Assembly (NCBI RefSeq): GCF_905171765.1
Contig: NC_053392.1
Coordinates: forward strand, 341,279,010-341,343,009
DNA: 64,000 nt
Source of the DNA: Bufo bufo
Lineage: Eukaryota > Chordata > Amphibia > Anura > Bufonidae
Reading direction: 5' to 3'
In this document: piece after piece, positions 21,004-33,061 of the stretch
Layout of the letters: each line of letters opens with the position of its first letter
How positions within the stretch are numbered: position 1 is the stretch's first letter
The notes under the pieces: model-generated
Database searches by the model: none
What the model was told of the DNA's origin: nothing
The model's input: the letters and a program-made list of their open reading frames with translations, nothing else
Program-made: the position numbers and the translations under genes

Positions 21004-24000
21004 TTAACCTCTTAAGGACACATGACGTACCGGTACGTCATGATGTCCTGGTACTTAAGGACACTTGACGTACCGGTACGTCATGTGTTGTTCCGATCAC
21101 TGCCGCCCGGCCGGCAGTGATCGGAACCCGGTGCCTGCTCAAATCATTGAGCAGGCACCTAGGCTAAATGCGCGGGGGGGTCCCGAGACCCCCCCATGTC
21201 GGCGATCGCGGCAAACCGCAGGTCAATTCAGACCTGCGGTTTGCTGCGATTTCTGCAGTTTCTGGTCCCCGCGGTCCCTGACCGCGGGGATCAGAAACTT
21301 TATATGCCTAAAAAAAGTTTTATTCACCCCCCACTGCACCCCCGAATGATTTTTATGGTGGCGGGAGGTGCAGGGGGAGGGTTGCGGGCGGTGTGGGCGG
21401 TGCGGGAGGCGGGCGGTGCGGCAGGCGGGATCGCGATCCCCCGCCCGCCTCCCCTTGAAAATTCATTGGTGTTCAGTGGGTATACCAGGGTGCCAGCACA
21501 TTGCTGGCACCCTGGTATAAACGGCCGACATCTGCGATGCGATGTCAGCCATTTAACCCTTTCCATACAGCGGTCCGTACGGACCGCTGTATGGAAAAGG
21601 TTAACAGCGCAGGGAGCTCCCTCCCTCTCCCATCGGGGGGCTGCTGTGCCTTTGCAGCCCCCCGATGGAGAGGGAGAGAGCCCCCAGACAGCCCCCCGAG
21701 AGATCCCCTCCTTACCCTTCCCCGTCTGCGAAGTTCTGAGCAGACGGGTAAGGTTCCCATGGCAACAGGACGCCTCTCAGGCGTCCTGCTGTCCTTGGTG
21801 CTGAACAGATCTGTGCTGAAAGGCATAGATCTGTTCAGTGTAAGTAAAATACAGTACAGAACAATATATATTGTTCTGTACTGTATTATACAGACATCAG
21901 ACCCACTGGATCTTCAAGAACCAAGTGGGTCTGGGTCAAAAAAAAGTGAATAAAAGTGAAAAAAAAGTAAAAATCAAAAAACACATTTATCACTGATAAA
22001 AAATGAAAAAATAAAATTCCCTACACATGTTTGGTATCGCCGCGTCCGTAACGACCTGATCTATAAAACGGTCATGTTACTTTACCCGAACGAAGAACAC
22101 CATAAAAATAAAAAATAAAAAACTATGATGAAATTGAAATTTTGCCCACCTTACTTCCCAAAAAAGGTAATAAAAGTGATCAAAAAAGTCGCATGTACGC
22201 CAAAATTGTAACAATCAAACCGTAATCTCATCCCGCAAAAATCATACCCTACCCAAGATAATCGCCCAAAAACTGAAAATACTATGGCTCTTAGACTATG
22301 GAGACACTAAAACATCATTTTTTTTGTTTCAAAAATGAAATCATTGTGTAAAACTTACATAAATAAAAAAAAAGTATACATATTAGGTATCGCCGCGTCC
22401 GTATCGCCCGGCTCTATAAAAATATCACATGATCTAACCCCTCAGATGACCACCGTAAAAAAATAAAAATAAAAACGGTGTAAAAAAAGCCATTTTTGGT
22501 CATCTTACGTCACAAAAAGTGTAATAGCAAGCAATCAAAAAGTCATATGCACCCCAAAATAGATGCCAATCAAACCGTCATCTCATCCCGCAAAAAATGA
22601 GACCCTACTTAAGATAATCGCCCAAAAACTGAAAAAACTATGGCTCTTAGACTATGGAGACACTAAAACATTTTTTTGGTTTTAAAAATGAAATCATTGT
22701 GTAAAACTTACATAAATAAAAAAAATAGTATAAATATTAGGTATCGCCGCGTCCGTGACAACCTGCTCTATAAAATTACCACATGATCTAACCTGTCAGA
22801 TGAATGTTGTAAATAACAAAAAAAAACGGTGCCAAAAAAGCTATTTCTTGTTACCTTGCCGCACAAAAAGTGTAATATAGAGCAACCAAAAATCATATGT
22901 ACCCTAAACTAGTACCAACAAAACTGCCACCCTATCCCGTAGTTTCTAAAATGGGGTTACTTTTTTGGAGTTTCTACTCTAGGGTGCATCAGGGGGGCTT
23001 CAAATGGGACATGGTGTAAAAAAAAACAGTCCAGCAAAACCTGCCTTCCAAAAACCATATGGTGTTCCTTTCCTTCTGCGCCCTGCCGTGTGCCCGTACA
23101 GCAGTTTACGATCACATATGGGGTGTTTATGTAAACTACAGAATTAGGGCCATAAATAATGAGTTTTGTTTGGCTGTTAACCCTTGCTTTGTAACTGGAA
23201 AAAAAATATTAAAATGGAAAATCTGCCAAAAAAGTGAAATTTTGAAATTGTATCTCTATTTTCCATTAAATCTTGTGCAACACCTAAAGGGTTAACAAAG
23301 TTTGTAAAATCAGTTTTAAATACCTTGAGGGGTGTAGTTTCTTAGATGGGGTCACTTTTATGGAGTTTATAATCTAGGGGTGCATCAGGGGGGCTTCAAA
23401 TGGGACATGGTGCCAAAAAAACAGTCCAGCAAAATCAGCCCTCCAAAAACCAAACGGCGCACCTTTCACTCTACGCCCCGCTGTGTGCCCGTACAGTAGT
23501 TTACGGCCACATATTGGGTGTTTCTGTAAACAGCAGAGCCAGGGCAATAAAGATACAGTCTTGTTTGGCTGTTAACCCTTGCTTTGTTAGTGGAAAAAAT
23601 GGGTTAAAATGGAAAATTAGGCAAAAAAATGAAATTCTCAAATTTCATCGCCATTTGCCAATAACTCTTGTGCAACACCTAAAGGGTTAACGACGTATGT
23701 AAAATCAGTTTTGAATACCTTGAGGGGTGTAGTTTCTTAGATGGGGTCACTTTTAGGGAGTTTCTCCTCTAGGGGTGCATCAGGGGGCTTCAAATGGGAC
23801 ATGGTGTAAATAAACCAGTCCATAAAAATCAGCCTTCCAAAAACCATACGGCGCACCTTTCCCTCTACGCCCCGCTGTGTGGCCATACAGTAGTTTACGG
23901 CCACATATTGGGTGTTTCTGTAAACGGCAGAGTCAGGGCAATAAAGATACAGTCTTGTTTGGCTGTTAACCCTTGGTTTGTTAGTGGAAAAAATGGGTTA

Positions 24001-24641
24001 AAATGAAAAATTAGACAAAAAAATGAAATTCTCAAATTTCCTCCCCATTTGCCAATAACTCTTGTGCAACACCTAAAGGGTTAACAACATATGCAAAATC
24101 AGTTTTGAATACCTTGAGGGGTGTAGTTTCTTAGATGGGGTCATTTTTGGGTGGTTTCTATAATGTAAGCCTCGCAAAGTGACTTGAGACCTGAACTGGT
24201 CCCTAAAAATTGAGTTTTTGTAAATTTCTGAAAAATTTCAAGATTTGCTTCTAAACTTCTAAGCCTTATAACATCCCCAAAAAATAAAATATCATTCCCA
24301 AAACAATTCAAACATGAAGTAGACATATGGGGAATGTAAAGTCATCACAATTTTTGGGGGTATTACTATGTATTACAGAAGTAGAGAAACTGAAACTTTG
24401 AAATTTGCAAATTTTTCCAAATTTTTGTTAAATTAGGTATTTTTTGGTGCAAAAAAATTTATTTTTGTGACTCCATTTTACCAGTGTCATGAAGTACAAT
24501 ATGTGACGAAAAAACAATCTCAGAACGGCCTGGATAAGTCAAAGCGTTTTAAAGTTATCAGCACTTAAAGGGACTCTGGTCAGATTTTCAAAAAATGGCC
24601 TGGTCCTAAGGTGTAAAAAGGCTGTGTCCTTAAGGGGTTAA
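21004..24641. mobile_element. 3.6-kb TTAA-flanked non-autonomous DNA element
   Basis: TTAA at 21004-21007 and 24638-24641 brackets inverted ends CCTCTTAAGGACACA and TGTGTCCTTAAGGGG. The TTAA target fits piggyBac- or Kolobok-type elements. The left quarter (21021-21933) is a run of consecutive hairpins. The rest consists of diverged internal repeats: a module with TATCGCCGCGTCCGT at about 22028, 22386 and 22743, and a module of about 390 bp with CCCGTACAG...TTTACG (about 23090, 23490, 23884). No transposase is recognisable; the open frames follow the repeats and are not proteins I know. Confidence 0.75.
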
Positions 24642-24760
24642 GCAGGGAGGAATCATGACTTCAGATGGAAATAAATTCTGAATATTCTTAAAAATTAATA
24701 TATAGCACTAAATTCTAAATATCGCGAATTCGAATATGACCCCTGCCGCTCATTGCTAGT
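24642..24760. mobile_element. Outer end of the interrupted palindromic element
   Basis: GCAGGGAGGAATCATGAC is the same end sequence as at 20235. It is followed by GAATATTC-type sequence and ends near CCCCTGCCGCTCATTGCTAG, which resembles frog hAT termini. Confidence 0.55.
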
Positions 24761-25307
24761 AATTAGTTGAAGATGGAGTCCCAAGGGGCAAGACATGGTG
24801 CAGCGAGTGAATGCACTTCCCCCTCTCCTGCTTCAGGAGCCTGGTAAGCAGCTACTTGAGCACCATGCTCCTTGAAGCATCCTACTCATTGAGCAGAGAA
24901 CAGACTTAAGCCAGATAGGAACCAAGAGACGCATTTGGACCAACTGCTGCCACCTTGCACCCTACTGGTACCAAGTGGAGTGACTTCCAGCCAATTAAAG
25001 AAACTTTTTTTGTATTACTAAGTTCATTCAGTAAACTATTTTCAAGTTTCTAAGTCTGGATTTTTTGGTCTACTTCAACTCAATTATTGCAGTGAACCAC
25101 CCCCAGGGAGTGACAGCCTGAGCAACCGTCTGAGAAGGGACAACAGTGACACAAGAACACTACTAGGCCATATTATACCACTCGCAGACCTCAACATGAA
25201 TATACTTGGGCTCCCCGGGGTGTATGTTGCATATTTAGGCTATCCAAAGTGATAATTAGTATTGTCCATAAAGATCAAACTGAGTTTATGCTATAAGTTC
25301 ACCGGAC
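24761..25307. other. No feature recognised
   Basis: Moderate GC content, no long frame, no repeat structure that I can see. Confidence 0.5.
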
Positions 25308-26182
25308 TTAAAGGGATTCTGTCATCAGAAATGAGCCCTATAAGCTAAACATATGGCGATGTCCCTTGTAAAACACTGAATCCTCAAGTGAGTTTATCAA
25401 ATACCCCTGTGGCTCTATATTCATAAAAAAGCGGTTTATATCACCTGTCAATCACTTCAAAATGTGTCCAAGGGGACGTCTCATGGTGAAAGGTGCCCGG
25501 CTGCAGCCATCTCGTTTAGGTGCCCAGCGCCGCCTTCTGAGCTGAAATCGCCACCCTCCCTTTCATTCGATCCGCCTACCTCAGGTGACTAACCTTCCTT
25601 GTGCCCAGCCGTGCCCAGCCACACCGGCCTGTGAAGGAGCCCAGCACCGCCTATGTCTCCTCCTTTCATCTACGATAGATAGCCGTAATCTCGCGATCCG
25701 CGAGCTCGCGCATGCGCAGTTCTTTCCCTGAGGCTGATGCCAGCACAGGGAAGGAACACTATACCGGCACTGGGCATGCGCGAGCTCGCGCATCGCGAGA
25801 TTACGGCTATCTATCGTAGATGAAAGGAGGAGACATAGGCAGTGCTGGGCTCCATCACAGGCGGGCGTGGCTGGGCACGGCTGGGCACAAGGAAGGTTAG
25901 TCACCTGAGGTAGGCGGATCGAATGAAAGGGAGGGCGGCGATTTAAGCTCAGAAGGCGGCGCTGGGCACCTAAACGAGATGGCTGCAGCCGGGCACCTTT
26001 TTACCATGAGACGTCCCCTTGGACACATTTTGAAGTGATTGACAGGTGATATAAACCGCTTTTTTATGAATATAGAGCCACAGGGGCATTTGATAAACTC
26101 ACTTTAGGATTCAGTGTTTTACAAGGGACATCGCCATATGTTTAGCTTATAGGGCTCATTTCTGATGACAGAATCCCTTCAA
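25308..26182. mobile_element. Long palindromic T2/Kolobok-type MITE
   Basis: Ends TTAAAGGGATTCTGTCATCA and TGATGACAGAATCCCTTCAA are inverted, flanked by TTAA/TCAA. The two arms (about 400 bp each) are complementary almost throughout, including GTAATCTCGCGAT and GCGAGCTCGCGCATGCGC near the centre. The central arms are CpG-rich. No coding capacity. Confidence 0.85.
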
Positions 26183-26640
26183 AGGCTATGTACACCATTG
26201 GGCACATTTTTTTTATTATTGGATTGTACTCATTTTGAGCTAAAAATCATTTTTAATTGGTCTTTAGTAAAAACGTTGAACTCCTTTGTCTGTACAGCCT
26301 TGAGATTCTCTGGTAGCAGGCTCTGTATTTTTGCTTTTTCCCATCAGGCACCTTATCTATGATCTCTAACCTTATAAACACTCATTATTGCTCAATTTTA
26401 ATCTTACTCGTAAGAATGTGGCTTAAATAAGTCTTTATGACCTTTTAGTAATTTAGAGATAAGGGTTATTAGATGACCAGAACAACGTGAAAGTAGGATT
26501 CACAAAGCTGGACAAATGGTTAAACCTTTGTGATAAAATGACTGAATATTTTTATTTTATAAAGACCAATTGAAAAAAATAAAGATCTATAGCCCAAAAT
26601 GATTATAATGCAATCATAAAAAAATTGTCCCTGGCGCTGA
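26183..26640. other. No feature recognised
   Basis: AT-rich and non-coding as far as I can see. Confidence 0.5.
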
Positions 26641-28675
26641 GAAGTGTGTATGAAATGCCAGCGCCGTACAGTTATGGCACACTGATCGTGCAGGTGCAGG
26701 AGCTGTGCCCGCCCAATCAGCTGCAGGAGTCTGGCAGCCACTGATAGCCAGACCCTTGTGTATGCGTCGGCATCAGTGAAAACACTGATGCTGACGCATT
26801 AACTCTCGCACTGCCAATCCTCATGGGTCCCAGGTGTCCATTGGGTCCCCGCACTGCTGTGACGGGGACTCGATGGTTGGGACGGCAGTCCCCTGGATCT
26901 CACAGGAAACAGGCTGTAAGCGTATTACACTGTGTAGTACACTTAGAGCCAATGCATTACAATACAAATGTATTGTAATGCGTTGTAAAGGGGATCAGAC
27001 CCCCAAAAGTTGATATCCCAGAGTGTGACAAAAAAAAAGTAAAAAAAAAGAAAGTTTAACAAATAAAAAAATACGTGTCAAGCAAAAAATAGCGTCCTTT
27101 TCCCAAAATAAATTTTAAAAAAATTGTAAAAAAATAGGGAAAAAAGAAAAGTATACATATTAGGTATCACCAGTTCTATAAAAATATCACATGATCCACC
27201 CCGTCAGGTGAACTCTGTAAAAAAAACTGTGCCAAAACAGCCATTTTCTGGTCACCTTGCCTCACAAAAAGTGTAATACCAAGTGATCAAAAAGGCGTAT
27301 TTAGCCCAAAATGGTACCAAACAAACCGTCATCTCATTCCACAAAAAGAGCCCCTACCTAAGACAATCACCCAAAAAAAAATAGGGCTAACAGAAAATGG
27401 CAACACAAAAACAAGATTTTATTCTGTTAAAAAATGCTTTTACTGTGTAAAACTTAACACAAATTAAAATAATAGACATATTGAGTATTGCCGCGTCCAT
27501 AACAACCTGCTCTATAAAAATATCTCATGACTTTACCCCTCAGGGGAATGCTATTAAAAAATATAAAAAAAATATGCCAAAACAGCCATTTTCACCTTGC
27601 CTCACAAAAAAAATGTCACCGCATCCCGCAAAAAATGAGCCCCCACATAAGACATTCACTCAAAAAAAATGTAAAACAATGGCACCCACAAACCAATCCA
27701 TCAAAATCTGCGCTGCAAAAGCCATATGACGCTCCTTCCTTCCTGAGTCTTGCTATATGCCCCCACAGCAGTTTACCACCACATATGGGATGTCGCCATA
27801 TTCAGGAGAAAATGGGTAACAAATTATGGTTTTTCTCCTGTTACCCCTTGTGAAAATGGATAATCTGGGGCTAAAGAAACATTTTATTGGAATTGTTTCC
27901 AAATTCCGCAAAACGCTTAGCGGGTCAAAGTGCTCAGAACCCCCTTAATATATTCTTTAAGGGGTGTAGTTTCCAAAATAGAGTCACTTTTTGAGGGTTT
28001 CCACTGTAGGGGTATGTCAGGGTCTCTTCAAATACAAAAATGGTGCCTTTCTCATTCTAGCAAAATCTGCCTCCAAAATCCAGTGCTCCTTTCCTTCTGA
28101 CCACTGCCATGTGCCATAAAGCACTTTACCATCACATATGGGGTATTTCTGTAAACTTCAAATCAGAGTAATGTATTTTGAGGTTTATTTTGCTGTTAAC
28201 CGTTGCTGTGTTGCAAGAAAAAAAATTATTAACAAAAAAAATCTACCAAAAAAGTGAAATTTTTTTATCTCACCTCCATTTTCCTTAAATTTTTTGGAAC
28301 ATCTCAAGAGTTAATAAAGTTTCTAACATCAGTTTTGAATAATTTGAGGGGTGTAGTTTCTAAAATGGGGTCATTTATGGGTGGTTTCCATTACTTAAGC
28401 CCCTCAAAATCACTTTATAACTGAATTGGTGCTTAAAAAAATGGTTTGGGAAATTTTGTTGAAAATTTGAAAAATTGCTTCTAAAATTCGAAGACTTCTA
28501 ACGTCCTAAAAAAATAAAATGACATTTACAAAATTATGCCAACATAAAGCAGACATATGGGGGATGTTGATTGATAGCTATTTTATGAGGTATTACTATC
28601 TGTCTTAAAAGTAAAGAAATTCAAATTTTGAAAATTGTGATTTTTTTCCCCACATTTTTGGTACATTTTTGCTTA
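26641..28675. mobile_element. Diverged relative of the 3.6-kb TTAA element
   Basis: It shares the order of modules with 21900-24500: a hairpin-bearing head (for example ATGCGTCGGCATCAGTG against CACTGATGCTGACGCAT at 26762-26799), the GCCGCGTCCATAACAACC module (27489) and the ACATATGGGATGTCGCC/ACATATGGGGTATTTCTG module (27780, 28133). Both termini are degraded, and the right side is interrupted at 28676 by a Helitron. Sequence resuming at 30321 (TTTATAAATAAAGG) fits a continuation of the same element. Confidence 0.65.
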
Positions 28676-30320
28676 TCTAATATATAAAGCTGAGTGTATG
28701 TGTGTGTGTGTGTGTATGTCCGCTAAAGGAATCCACACCGTTACATTTACAATTACGAAATTTGGCACACAGGTACATCAGGTGTCCGGGAAGGTTTTAG
28801 ACCAGATCTCAGCTCTCTAGGACGTACCGTTCCCGAGATATTCCCAAAAAATGCATTAGCGAATAGAAGCTTGGTCACATGACCCTTATCAGCCAATAGA
28901 AGCTCTCAGGTCCTTCAGCCTCCACATACAGTTTTACTTCAGGTTTCCATAACAACCGAGCCATTTATCTTCACTGCTGTAGATGAGCTTTAAAGGAAAT
29001 CTGTCACCAGGATAATTGCTATTGAATTAAAGCCATGGCCTAATAGCACCTTATTTCAAGATGTGCCTTTGTTCCAGCAATAGATGTTTTTATCCTCTGA
29101 AAATCCAGTTTACTTGAAATGCAAATGAGCCAGTAAGGTGCCCAGAGGGGCGTCACTCTTGCAGGAAGGAGCCAGGACACGCCCCCTGCCACAATGTATC
29201 CACCCTCAAAAGACTTCAAACCATGCCCCCAGGTCCGCTAAGCTACACCCCTGATCCCGTTAGACCACGCGCCTCCCACTACTGAGCCGACGGGGATTGA
29301 AAAAATGAAGGTAAAAATCAACTTCTGTCAGCTGCAGGGGTGGGAGAGAGGGTGACTTTCTCCCTGCAGCTCACACTCACTTAGGCTCTGCTACTCTTAG
29401 GCTCTATTCAGACGTCCGTAGTGCATTGCGGATCCGTAATACACCCAGCCGGCACCCCCATAGAAATGCCTATTCTTGTCCGCAATTGCGAACAAGAATA
29501 GGACATGCTCCGGACCGGAAGATCGGGGCCGCGCTCCGGAAATGCGGATGCAGACAGCACACTGTGTGCTGTCCGCATCTCTTCCGGCCCCATAGAGAAT
29601 GAATGGGTCCGCACCTGTTCCGCATAATTGGGGAATGGATGCGGACCCATTCTACAGACGTGTGAATGAACCCTTAGAGTGAGCTGTTCAAAAGGACATG
29701 CCCCCGATCTGGTTAGGCCACGCCCCCTCCCACTCCTCAGCCGACTCAGATTGAAAAAATGAAGTTAAAAATCAACTTCTACGTCCCGCTAAGCCACGAC
29801 CATATCTGGTTAGGTCACGCCCCCCCCCCCCCACTCCTTAGCCAACAGGGATTGAAAAAATGAAGGTAAAAATCAACTGTCAGCTGTAGGGGTGTGTGGG
29901 AGGGATGATGACTTTCTCCCTGCAGCTCACACTCAGACAGTACAGTGCTGCTGTCTTAGAGTGAGCTGTTCAAAAGGACACCTCCCTGATCTAGTAAAGG
30001 CCACTGTTAAGGGGCAGGCCCCTGTGGAGGTCACTGTCAAGGGGGTGGTATGCTGTGAAAGTCACTGTTAAAGGGGAATGCTGCTGTAAATGTCAAAGTT
30101 AAGGGGGTGGGCTGCTGTGTATTTCCAATTTTAAGGGACAGGGCACTGTGGGGGGAGTTCAGTGTTAAGGGGTGGGGGGCTGTGGAGGTCACTGTTTTGG
30201 GACGGGGTACTGTAGATGTCACTGTTATAGTGGATAGAGTTGATATCTTTTAACGACCCACACAAACATTAAATGAAATAGATTAAACATACCCGAGCGA
30301 AGCCTGGTCCTTCAGCTAGT
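28676..30320 (+). mobile_element. Non-autonomous Helitron
   Basis: The 5' end TCTAATATATAAAGCTGAGT, with the TGTGTGTG run and CCGCTAAAGGAATCCACACC, is a Helitron head familiar from frog genomes. The 3' end has a short GC-rich hairpin region (CCCGAGCGAAGCCTGG) followed by TTCAGCTAGT, fitting the CTRRT rule. The insertion lies between A and T without a duplication. Inside are a one-ended T2 MITE (28990 on), a Harbinger MITE (29400-29673), three copies of a CTTTCTCCCTGCAGCTCACA module, and a minisatellite of about 36 bp with CACTGTTAAGGGG (30000-30230). No Rep/helicase is present. Confidence 0.8.
29397..29676. mobile_element. PIF/Harbinger-type MITE inside the Helitron
   Basis: TTA flanks both sides (29397-29399 and 29674-29676). 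Inverted ends are GGCTCTATTCAGACGTCCGT and the complement of ACAGACGTGTGAATGAACCC. The body is a set of GC-rich short palindromes around ATGCGGA. Non-coding. Confidence 0.75.
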
Positions 30321-30380
30321 TTTATAAATAAAGGTGAAATATATTAACTAAAGATCTTTAACCTCATTAAATAGAAGTTT

Positions 30381-30569
30381 TTGCAACAAGCTAAGATGGT
30401 ATACATTCCACATTTTATAAAACAGATTAATTTGATGTACACTAGTACCCAAGCAAGAATCAGATTAAATAGCATAACTTTGGAATTCCTTCAAGACCTG
30501 ATTTGCAAGGTGAAACATCCTAGAATCAAACAAAAGTTCTTGAGAAACCCTAAGAATGAGAAAGATTGA
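30381..30569 (+). pseudogene. L1 ORF2 reverse transcriptase fragment
   Basis: The 62-residue frame contains FIKQINLMYTSTQARIRLNS, like the L1 RT segment before the QGCPLSP motif, and then CKVKHPRIKQKFLRNPK, like the PRIK segment downstream of the RT (compare RGKKPRIKAQILNIQERE of the L1 ORF2 at about 13220). The sequence between them, including the active site, is deleted. A short decayed fragment; identification rests on two motif matches. Confidence 0.5.
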
Positions 30570-30729
30570 AGTACACCTGATTTAATAGTATGTTTTCTGA
30601 CTGGACAGCTTAGATACTAGTTGGATGTCCAGTCTGGTGACTGATGTCTTTTTGATCTTGTGGAATTTATGAATTGTTGGAATCTCATGCGGAACCCAGG
30701 CCCCCAGTGCTGCTAAGCAATGCATGAAA

Positions 30730-30870
30730 TGATTAAAGGGGCTATCGCAAGATATAAAATGATCCCCTACCCAAAGGTGGCCATTGAGACCTCACTGATC
30801 AGAAGAATGGGGATCCTGAGTCCACCGAATGAATGGGACAGCAGTCAAGCACTACAACAAGAACACTACA
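30730..30870. repeat. Fragment of a common frog DNA repeat
   Basis: TTAAAGGGGCTATCGCAAG followed by CTGATCAGAAGAATGGGGATC and GAATGAATGGGACAG resembles the head of an abundant TTAA-type amphibian MITE. The match is from memory and the other end is not visible. Confidence 0.35.
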
Positions 30871-31795
30871 GCCACCTTCTTGGACATGTGAAAAGGAAAA
30901 TAGCTAATTTAATGATTTTCTTGGGGCTGGTCTTACTTTTCAAAAAATCTGCTTTACAATAAAAACCATATTCAGAAGAAAAGACATGACTTTCTTGTAT
31001 CCTGTGAGTGTGAGAATGTAGTCTACGGGATTTCTGTTTTTGAATCTTAAATTTTTCTCAATGTGCCAGTCACATGTAATTAGCTTTCAGTAGATAGTAC
31101 AGGCTTTGTAAAACGTACAATGTTCTTTTCATACTGTAAGAGTATTCTTTCCTTTCTGCTACATGCTTTACATGCATTCCACTTTCATGACTGCTGGTCT
31201 TTAACCAAGCAGAAAGGAATGGGAAAAATTTGCAAGTTGAATTACGCATTCTTATTGAAAGACATGATGGTAAAACTTTAACAACATCAAGGAAACATGC
31301 AGTGTTGAAAGTTGTTCGGGATGTTAGTCTTGAAAATTGAGGCTTATGTGTGGGAGGACTGAGGCAGGAAGGGTGATTGAGTGACTCATAATGCCAGAAT
31401 CTTTGAGGTCATGACTGGGGACAGGGATACTTTGTCATATATAGAAAGACTAGTATGACATCCAAACAAGTATACTTTTTACTTGGAATTGCAAATTATA
31501 TACATTTATTATAAAATTAGAAATAGGTTTCTTTTCTAGCAAATAACATATTGTTTGTTCTTATTTTATATTGAAGGGACTCAGTACTATCTCACTCATT
31601 TATTTGGTATTCCCTGATTTTTATGGCAAGATTCAATGTCAATCATATAATTGTTGCACACATACATGATGTTTTTTTTTTTTTTTCCTGGAAACAACTT
31701 GCTAAATTTAAGTTTCAATAATTTTATATTTCTAAAATAGCTTATGTGGATTTAAAGTCAAGCAACTAAATTACTTCATGGAATGGGTTCTACTA
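30871..31795. other. No feature recognised
   Basis: AT-rich with no recognisable domain or repeat end. A T-run lies at about 31672-31686. Confidence 0.5.
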
Positions 31796-32257
31796 AACAC
31801 TATCAAGATTAGGGTTGAGATGGCTGAAGGGGAGATCTAATAACAATGCATAAGTTTATCAGGGATCAGTACATGATCTCTCCCATCATCTATTTATTCC
31901 CAGGACTGTGACAAGGGGATGTCTTTAATGGGTAAAGGAAAGAAGGGGATTCTTTACTGTCAGAGCAGTGAGACTATGGAACTCTGTGCCAGAGGAGGCT
32001 GTGATGGTGAACTCACTAAAAGAGTTCAATAGGGGCCTGGATGGTAATAATGTTACAAATTATAGTTGCTAAAACTCTGGAGAGTGGTCATTGATCCAGG
32101 GAGTTTTTTTTGATTGCCATGTTGGAATTAGAAAGGATTTTGTTTCCCCTAAGATGAGGAAACTTTACCTCTACCTCATGGGTTTTTTGCCTTCCTCTGG
32201 TTCAACTTTGCAGGAAAATAAGCAGGATGGATGTCTGTCTTTTTTTTAGATTTACAA
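31796..32257 (+). mobile_element. CR1 LINE 3' end
   Basis: The succession GGGGATTCTTTACTGTCAGA, AGAGTTCAATAGGGGCCTGG, TTGATCCAGGGAGTTTTTTT and CTCATGGGTTTTTTGCCTTC is the familiar 3' region of vertebrate CR1 elements. No open frame remains. 5' truncation is the rule for CR1 copies. Confidence 0.7.
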
Positions 32258-33061
32258 ATGATATCACTATATTACCATAATAAATGATATGCAATAGACC
32301 CTCAACATACAGTGGCCTTTGCTGGACCCTTGTAGCTTGAAACCAGTTTTAGCTGTGGTGTCCTCATGTGATTAGCTGTGAGATCCACTTAATCAGCATA
32401 TTCATTCTGCTAGCAATGTAGAGCAATGAGTCAATCAATCACATCACATTGGGGTCAAATACATACAATGAGCAGGCGTTATATAACTAATATGCATGCA
32501 GTGACTGTCCAGTAGTGGGTTGGCTCTATGGAGTTTTGGATCCAATTACTATTTTTCTATAGAATTACGTTCCATTAGTGTTATAGTGATTAGAAAGACT
32601 GCTGTAATAGGTCGAAATGTGTTGTTCATTTGTAGTAAGTATAGGATTATGAGTAAAATCAATTTATGCAAAAATAATTTAAGAATAGTTTATTTGTCCC
32701 ACTCTCACAAAAAAGCTGTCTTGCTGTTCCAAAGGAATCATTGTTGGGACTGCTGATCATTCACCCAGTTATGCCTTACATCCCTCTTGTATAATTGAAA
32801 AAATACTTTGTGTTTGAATACTTATCTGTTCTAGTAACTAAATTATGCTTGCCTCCTTGATCCTTAGGGTGAGACATGCTGACCTCCAAGACCATTTGTA
32901 ATCCATAACAAACCTACAGAAGTACATTTTGCACAGTTTGCACTTATTTGTCCACTGTGCATTACATACTTATGTACCTAAAGTACAGATCCATTGTGGG
33001 TCAATATTTTGTATGATACCATGTGATTGGTAACTAATGTTTCTTGCTTATAGTTATTAAT
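32258..33061. other. No feature recognised
   Basis: AT-rich, without an interpretable frame or repeat. Confidence 0.5.

Noticed and set aside
21196..21953. Open frames of 150-200 codons in the TTAA element
   Set aside because: They run through consecutive hairpins, which read open on both strands because of base composition. No domain is visible.
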